Part shown: one piece after another, positions 6,742 through 9,826 of the stretch
Position numbering within the stretch: the stretch's first letter is position 1
How the letters are laid out: every line of letters starts with the position of its first letter
Assembly (NCBI GenBank): GCA_020443945.1
Contig: JAIZWN010000642.1
Span: 1 to 9,826 of the forward strand
DNA: 9,826 nt
DNA from: Candidatus Thiosymbion ectosymbiont of Robbea hypermnestra
Lineage (GTDB): Bacteria > Pseudomonadota > Gammaproteobacteria > Chromatiales > Chromatiaceae
Direction: 5' to 3'
Program-made: the position numbers and the translations under genes
Notes under the pieces: generated by a model
What the model saw: the letters and a program-made list of their open reading frames with translations, nothing else
Database searches by the model: none
Told to the model about the DNA's origin: nothing

Positions 6742-7937
6742 CGACGAGACCTCCGTTCGCGAATCACCTCACGCCGGGGCGTGGACGCCGGTTCCCGCTC
6801 GGCCGCCGAGCCGGCGCCCTTGCGCTCCCGCGACTGGTCGTCCCGGTGCTTGCCCGCATCGATCAGCCGGTCGAGCGGCAGATACATGAGACTGTTGCCT
6901 CCCTCGACATCCAGAAGGACCTTGTTGGACTCGCCGAGGACCTGCTCCATGGTCTCCAGATACAGACGCTCGCGGGTCACCTGGGGCGCCTTCTCGTACT
7001 CGGCCAGGATGGCCAGGAAGCGCGAGGTCTCACCCTCGGCGCTGGCGACTACCTTGTCCCGGTACGCCTTGGCGTCCGCCAGCACCCGCGCGGCCTCGCC
7101 GCGGGCCTGGGGCAGGATCTCGTTGGCATAGGCCTCGGCCTTGTTCTCCAGGCGCTCCTTGTCTTCCCGCGCCTTGATGGCGTCGTCGAAGGCCTCCTTG
7201 ACCTCTTCCGGCGGCTTGGCCGGCTGCATATTCACGGAGGTGATCTCCAGCCCGGTCTTGTACTGGTTGACCAGGCCCTGGGCGCGCTCGCGGATGGTCG
7301 CGGCGACGGCGCTACGCCCCTCGGTCAGGATAAAGTCCAGGCGACTGCCGCCGATGGTCTTGCGCACCACCGTCTCGGTGGCGTCGCGCAAGGTCTTCTC
7401 CGGCGATTGGTCCTGAAAGAGGTAGTCCGCCGCATCCTGGATGCGGAACTGGACCGTGAGCTCCACGTCGACGATATTCTCGTCCTTGGTGAGCATGGCC
7501 GCCTTGTGGGTAAAGGAAGAGATCTCATCCACATTGACCTTGCGCACCTCGTCGATCGGATAGGGAATCCGCCAATGGGGTCCGGGATCGGTGATCTCGG
7601 TATAGGCGCCGAAACGCAGCACCACGCCGCGTTCCGCGGGGCCGACGATGTAGATGCCCGACGCCAGCCAGATGACGAACAGGACCGCTGCCCCCAGGGC
7701 GATGGCGTTGCCGCCGAGATTACCGAGACCGCCGGAACCGTCGGGACCATCCCCCGACTCCGGCGGGCCGTCGTCTCCGTTCGACTCACCCGGCTTGCGG
7801 GGTTGTTTCCCGCCGAATACCCCGCCCAGGCGCTCTTGCAGCTTGCGCACCACCTCCTCCAGATCCGGCGGTCCCTGATCCGAGCCCTTCCCGCTCCACG
7901 GGTCCTTATTTCCACCACCCGGTTCATTCCAGGCCAT
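6738..7937 (-). CDS. hflK: HflK, SPFH/band 7 partner of the FtsH-HflKC complex
   Basis: HflK partners HflC in the inner-membrane complex that surrounds and regulates FtsH. The 399-residue protein starts MAWNEPGGGNKDPW, like E. coli HflK. A Gly/Pro-rich cytoplasmic stretch with QGPPDLEEVVRKLQERLGG (21-39) follows, then one membrane helix (about 78-98). The band 7 domain opens IVGPAERGVVLRFGAY and includes DPGPHWRIPYPID. A long helical arm holds NMQPAKPPEEVKEAFDDAIKAREDKER. The C-terminal tail is rich in Arg and Glu. The ATG at 7937 is chosen because GGAG lies five bases upstream and the MAWN start is conserved; an in-frame ATG at 7952 lacks this support. The stop overlaps the hflC start. Upstream lies a 444-base gene-free region with REP pairs, so the hflKC run probably has its own promoter, although none stands out. 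Confidence 0.97.
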   Translation of the reverse strand: MAWNEPGGGNKDPWSGKGSDQGPPDLEEVVRKLQERLGGVFGGKQPRKPGESNGDDGPPESGDGPDGSGGLGNLGGNAIALGAAVLFVIWLASGIYIVGPAERGVVLRFGAYTEITDPGPHWRIPYPIDEVRKVNVDEISSFTHKAAMLTKDENIVDVELTVQFRIQDAADYLFQDQSPEKTLRDATETVVRKTIGGSRLDFILTEGRSAVAATIRERAQGLVNQYKTGLEITSVNMQPAKPPEEVKEAFDDAIKAREDKERLENKAEAYANEILPQARGEAARVLADAKAYRDKVVASAEGETSRFLAILAEYEKAPQVTRERLYLETMEQVLGESNKVLLDVEGGNSLMYLPLDRLIDAGKHRDDQSRERKGAGSAAEREPASTPRREVIRERRSRR

Positions 7938-8035
7938 AATCGCTCCAGCCATCAAAGTACACTGATCGTTCGGTCATCGAGACGGAACACCCTCGGGGCA
8001 ATCCCGTCCCCCCATCTGCCGGCCAGATATCCCCC

Positions 8036-8118
8036 GTAGGATGTGGTGAGCGAAGCGAACCGCATCGACTGCCTGTCGGCTCACTGATGCGGTTCGTTTT
8101 ACTTGCTCCGCATCCTAC
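8036..8118. repeat. Inverted pair of GTAG-type REP elements upstream of hflK
   Basis: The left unit (8036-8066) begins GTAGGATG, has a GAGCGAAGCG core and ends CCGCATC. It shares the skeleton of the unit at 2471, namely GTAGGATG, then GG, AGCGnAGCG, CC and CATC. The right unit (8086-8118) is inverted: it begins GATGCGG and ends CATCCTAC, so read backwards it starts GTAGGATGCGG. Separation is 19 bases. This is a REP pair of the RAYT-associated GTAG class. It lies about 100 bases in front of the hflK start and would form a strong hairpin in a transcript reading through from hflX. Confidence 0.75.
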
Positions 8119-8220
8119 GCGGGTTACCCGCAATACCAGGGAAAATGGGGTACTCGGGCGTGTTGACATTGCGCTCTGGCCGGCTGTTTTTCATAGGTTA
8201 AACAGCGGCAACATCCAAGC

Positions 8221-8274
8221 GGTCCGCATAGCGGACCCTACCATCAATTTAGCGTAGGGTCCGCTGTGCGGACC
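8221..8274. repeat. Inverted pair of a second GTAG-REP subtype after hflX
   Basis: The right unit (8254-8274) is GTAG followed by GGTCCGC, a TGT loop and GCGGACC, a perfect 7-bp palindrome. The left unit (8221-8241) is its inverted copy, matching at 20 of 21 positions and ending CCCTAC. The spacer is 12 bases. The palindrome sequence differs from the units at 2471 and 8036, so this is a distinct subtype with the same GTAG head. Located about 110 bases past the hflX stop, it may act as a transcript-stabilising or terminating structure. Confidence 0.75.
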
Positions 8275-8297
8275 TTCTCAGTGTCAACGCACCCTCG

Positions 8298-8346
8298 TGC
8301 ACCATTGTATACATTCGGGTGCAATTGTTCACATTTTGTGTACACA
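8298..8346. promoter_or_regulatory. Cluster of short TGT/ACA palindromes (possible operator)
   Basis: Within 50 bases lie GTGCAC (8298-8303), TGTATACA (8306-8313), TGTTCACA (8326-8333, imperfect) and the perfect 10-base palindrome TGTGTACACA (8337-8346). The stretch is more A+T-rich than the flanking genes. Such clustering could be an operator array, but it lies in the tail of hflX's 3' region and about 360 bases from hflK. No regulator can be matched, and chance is a real alternative. Confidence 0.2.
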
Positions 8347-8381
8347 TCTGGGTACTTCGGTCATGCCCCCCTTGTTCCTGG

Positions 8382-9689
8382 CTACTCATCGGGCTGCGCC
8401 GTGGGTGCGGTGGCCAGGCGTTCCGGCAGGGAGGGCTCTCTGCTGAGCAGGCGGTCGAGGGCGATGCGGGGCACCAGGACCTCCAGCTCCCACCCGCCCT
8501 GTTCCGTGGCTCGGTCCGCCAGGACCTGGGCATGGGTGAAGAACCAGGCCCGCAAGGCCCCCTCCGCCGGGCCGACCCGGAGCCACCGGTGCAGGCGCTC
8601 CCCCTGAAAATGCTCGCTCAGGGCGTCGCGCAGCAGGTCCATCCCGGTTCCGTCGCGGGCCGAGACCCGAACCCGCCGGACCCGCCCCTGGGCGTCCCGC
8701 TCCAGGCGCGGCTCGCTGGCGGATGTCAGATCGATCTTGTTGAACACCTGGAGCTGGGGGATCTCGTCCGCCCCGATCTCCGACAGCACCGCCTGGACGT
8801 CCGCGATACACCCGTCCCGCCGCGCGTTGGAGGCGTCCACCACGTGGAGCAACAGATCCGCGGTCCGGGTCTCTTCCAGGGTGGAGCGAAAGGCGGCCAC
8901 CAGCTCGTGGGGCAGGTGGTTGATAAAGCCCACCGTGTCGGCGAGGATCAGCGTCGGCCCCTGGGGCAGGGGCAGGCGGCGCAGGGTCGGGTCCAGGGTC
9001 GCGAATAGCTGATCGGCCTGATAGACGGCGGATTGGGTCAACCGATTGAACAGCGTCGACTTGCCGGCGTTGGTGTAACCGACGAGGGAGACCGTCGCCA
9101 GCTCGGCCCGCTCCCGCGCGCGGCGGCCCTGGGCGCGCCGGGAGGCGATGCGCTCCAGGCGCTTGTTGAGCTGGGCAATGCGACCGCCGATCAGGCGGCG
9201 GTCCGACTCCAGCTGGGTCTCGCCCGGTCCCCGCAGGCCGATACCCCCCTTCTGGCGTTCGAGGTGGGTCCAGCCGCGCACCAGACGGGTGGAAAGGTGG
9301 CGCAGCTGCGCCAGCTCCACTTGCAGCTTGCCCTCGAAGGAACGGGCGCGCCGGGCGAAGATATCCAGAATAAGCCCGGTGCGATCCACCACCCGGCACT
9401 GGAGGTGACGCTCCAGATTGCGCTCCTGCGCGGGGGAGAGCCCGTGGTCGAAGAGCACCAGCTCCGCTTCGTGCCTCTCGACCAGCGCCCTGAGCTCGTC
9501 CGCCTTGCCGGTACCGACGAACAGCCGCGGGTCGGGGGTCTGGCGGAAGCCGCCCACGAAGTCCACGACCCGTGCCCCGGCCGCTTCCGCGAGCAGGCGG
9601 AACTCCTCTCGTTCCTCGGGATCGCCGGCGGTGCCCAGCTCCAGCCGAACGAGCAAGGCCCGCTCACCGCTGCCGGGGCGCTCGAACAT
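8382..9689 (-). CDS. hflX: HflX, ribosome-associated GTPase
   Basis: HflX binds the 50S subunit, and in E. coli splits stalled or stress-arrested ribosomes; it belongs to the Obg-HflX group of GTPases. The 435-residue protein has an N-terminal HflX domain with FVGTGKADEL (57-66), FDHGLSPAQERNLER (80-94) and RTGLILDIFARRARS (103-117), then the hallmark GLRGPGETQLE (151-161). The G domain shows G1 GYTNAGKST (204-212), G3 DTVGF (251-255) and G4 NKID (317-320), so GTP binding should be intact. A short C-terminal domain of about 70 residues ends in a polar tail. A weak GGA precedes the ATG by five bases. In most gammaproteobacteria hfq lies immediately upstream; 137 bases upstream are visible here and contain a promoter but no hfq end. 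It heads the region transcribed toward hflKC. Confidence 0.97.
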   Translation of the reverse strand: MFERPGSGERALLVRLELGTAGDPEEREEFRLLAEAAGARVVDFVGGFRQTPDPRLFVGTGKADELRALVERHEAELVLFDHGLSPAQERNLERHLQCRVVDRTGLILDIFARRARSFEGKLQVELAQLRHLSTRLVRGWTHLERQKGGIGLRGPGETQLESDRRLIGGRIAQLNKRLERIASRRAQGRRARERAELATVSLVGYTNAGKSTLFNRLTQSAVYQADQLFATLDPTLRRLPLPQGPTLILADTVGFINHLPHELVAAFRSTLEETRTADLLLHVVDASNARRDGCIADVQAVLSEIGADEIPQLQVFNKIDLTSASEPRLERDAQGRVRRVRVSARDGTGMDLLRDALSEHFQGERLHRWLRVGPAEGALRAWFFTHAQVLADRATEQGGWELEVLVPRIALDRLLSREPSLPERLATAPTAQPDE

Positions 9690-9777
9690 GGTCGTCCGGA
9701 AAAGAGCTGGGGAGATTCAGCATTTCACCTCGAGTTGCTGGAACGCTTTGTGGTGTTGTAATTTTGTTGTCCCTGGG

Positions 9778-9806
9778 TATATACGCCGAATCCCGGAAAC
9801 AACCAA
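9778..9806 (-). promoter_or_regulatory. Putative sigma70 promoter for hflX
   Basis: On the minus strand TTGGTT (9801-9806) and TATATA (9778-9783) are separated by exactly 17 bases, close to the sigma70 ideal. This would start transcription near 9771, giving a leader of about 80 bases before the hflX ATG. The 137 bases from 9690 to the window edge hold no ORF that I recognise, and hfq, if present, must end beyond the edge. The region is more A+T-rich than hflX, as expected for a promoter. Confidence 0.5.
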
Positions 9807-9826
9807 AGCAAAACAGGTTACGGTTT

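Larger units (their letters stand above)
7938..8381. other. Gene-free spacer between hflX and hflK with repeats
   Basis: These 444 bases contain two inverted pairs of GTAG-type REP elements, a 7-bp hairpin GCTGTTT (8183-8189) / AAACAGC (8200-8206), and a cluster of short palindromes near the hflX stop. No ORF here is credible. A very weak minus-strand promoter candidate is TTGGAT (8213-8218 reversed) and TATGAA (8190-8195 reversed), 17 bases apart, which would give a long leader containing the REP pair at 8036-8118 in front of hflK. A minus-strand TTGACA at 8282-8287 has no matching -10. Confidence 0.5.

Noticed and set aside
7938..7955. Upstream starts for hflK (TTG at 7955, ATG at 7952)
   Set aside because: The ATG at 7937 has GGAG at proper spacing and gives the conserved MAWN beginning.
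5419..8039. Two long plus-strand ORFs (5419-7131 and 6846-8039) opposite hflC and hflK
   Set aside because: They are low-complexity shadows of genuine, well-conserved minus-strand genes and overlap each other.
8163..8168. Perfect TTGACA on the plus strand
   Set aside because: No acceptable -10 box follows at 16-18 bases, and there is no plus-strand gene downstream.
9690..9826. End of hfq expected upstream of hflX
   Set aside because: All three minus-strand frames were read; none shows an Hfq-like C terminus, so hfq must end outside the window if it is present.
1..9826. tRNA, rRNA, CRISPR arrays or complete insertion sequences
   Set aside because: None was recognised by eye; repeats seen are palindromic pairs, not regularly spaced direct repeats, and no transposase ORF is present.

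Overview
The window reads as a chromosomal segment of a fairly G+C-rich gammaproteobacterium. This rests on the gene order hflX - hflK - hflC - DUF2065 (YjeT type) - hisZ - purA, all on the minus strand, which matches the conserved hfq-hflX-hflKC-purA neighbourhood of that class. hisZ is absent from enterics, and GTAG-type repetitive extragenic palindromes are present. A Chromatiales- or Pseudomonas-like lineage fits, but the genus cannot be named from the sequence alone.

All eight genes are transcribed right to left. On the right, hflX (ribosome-associated GTPase) has a good sigma70-like promoter near the window edge; hfq would be expected just beyond it. A 444-base gene-free stretch follows, holding two inverted pairs of GTAG-type REP elements and a cluster of short TGT/ACA palindromes. 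Then comes a tight run of hflK and hflC (ATGA overlap), a small two-helix membrane protein, hisZ, and a fic gene that starts 11 bases after hisZ. Gaps inside this run are never more than 13 bases, so it is probably one transcript. A 406-base repeat-laden spacer separates fic from purA, and a 297-base spacer carrying a MITE-like element separates purA from a PP2C-type phosphatase gene. The last 90 bases hold two small hairpins.

Most of the window is core metabolism and quality control: membrane-protease control by HflK/HflC, ribosome rescue by HflX, the histidine pathway (HisZ, partner of a short-form HisG) and AMP synthesis (PurA). The accessory layer is the fic gene between hisZ and purA, the PP2C gene after purA, and at least five repeat elements in the spacers. 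The Fic protein has a complete HPFxDGNGRxxR active site and a variant of the auto-inhibitory motif. I see no convincing entirely new system. The items most worth following are the Fic insertion, the MITE-like element with 16-base terminal inverted repeats, and the GTAG-REP pairs.
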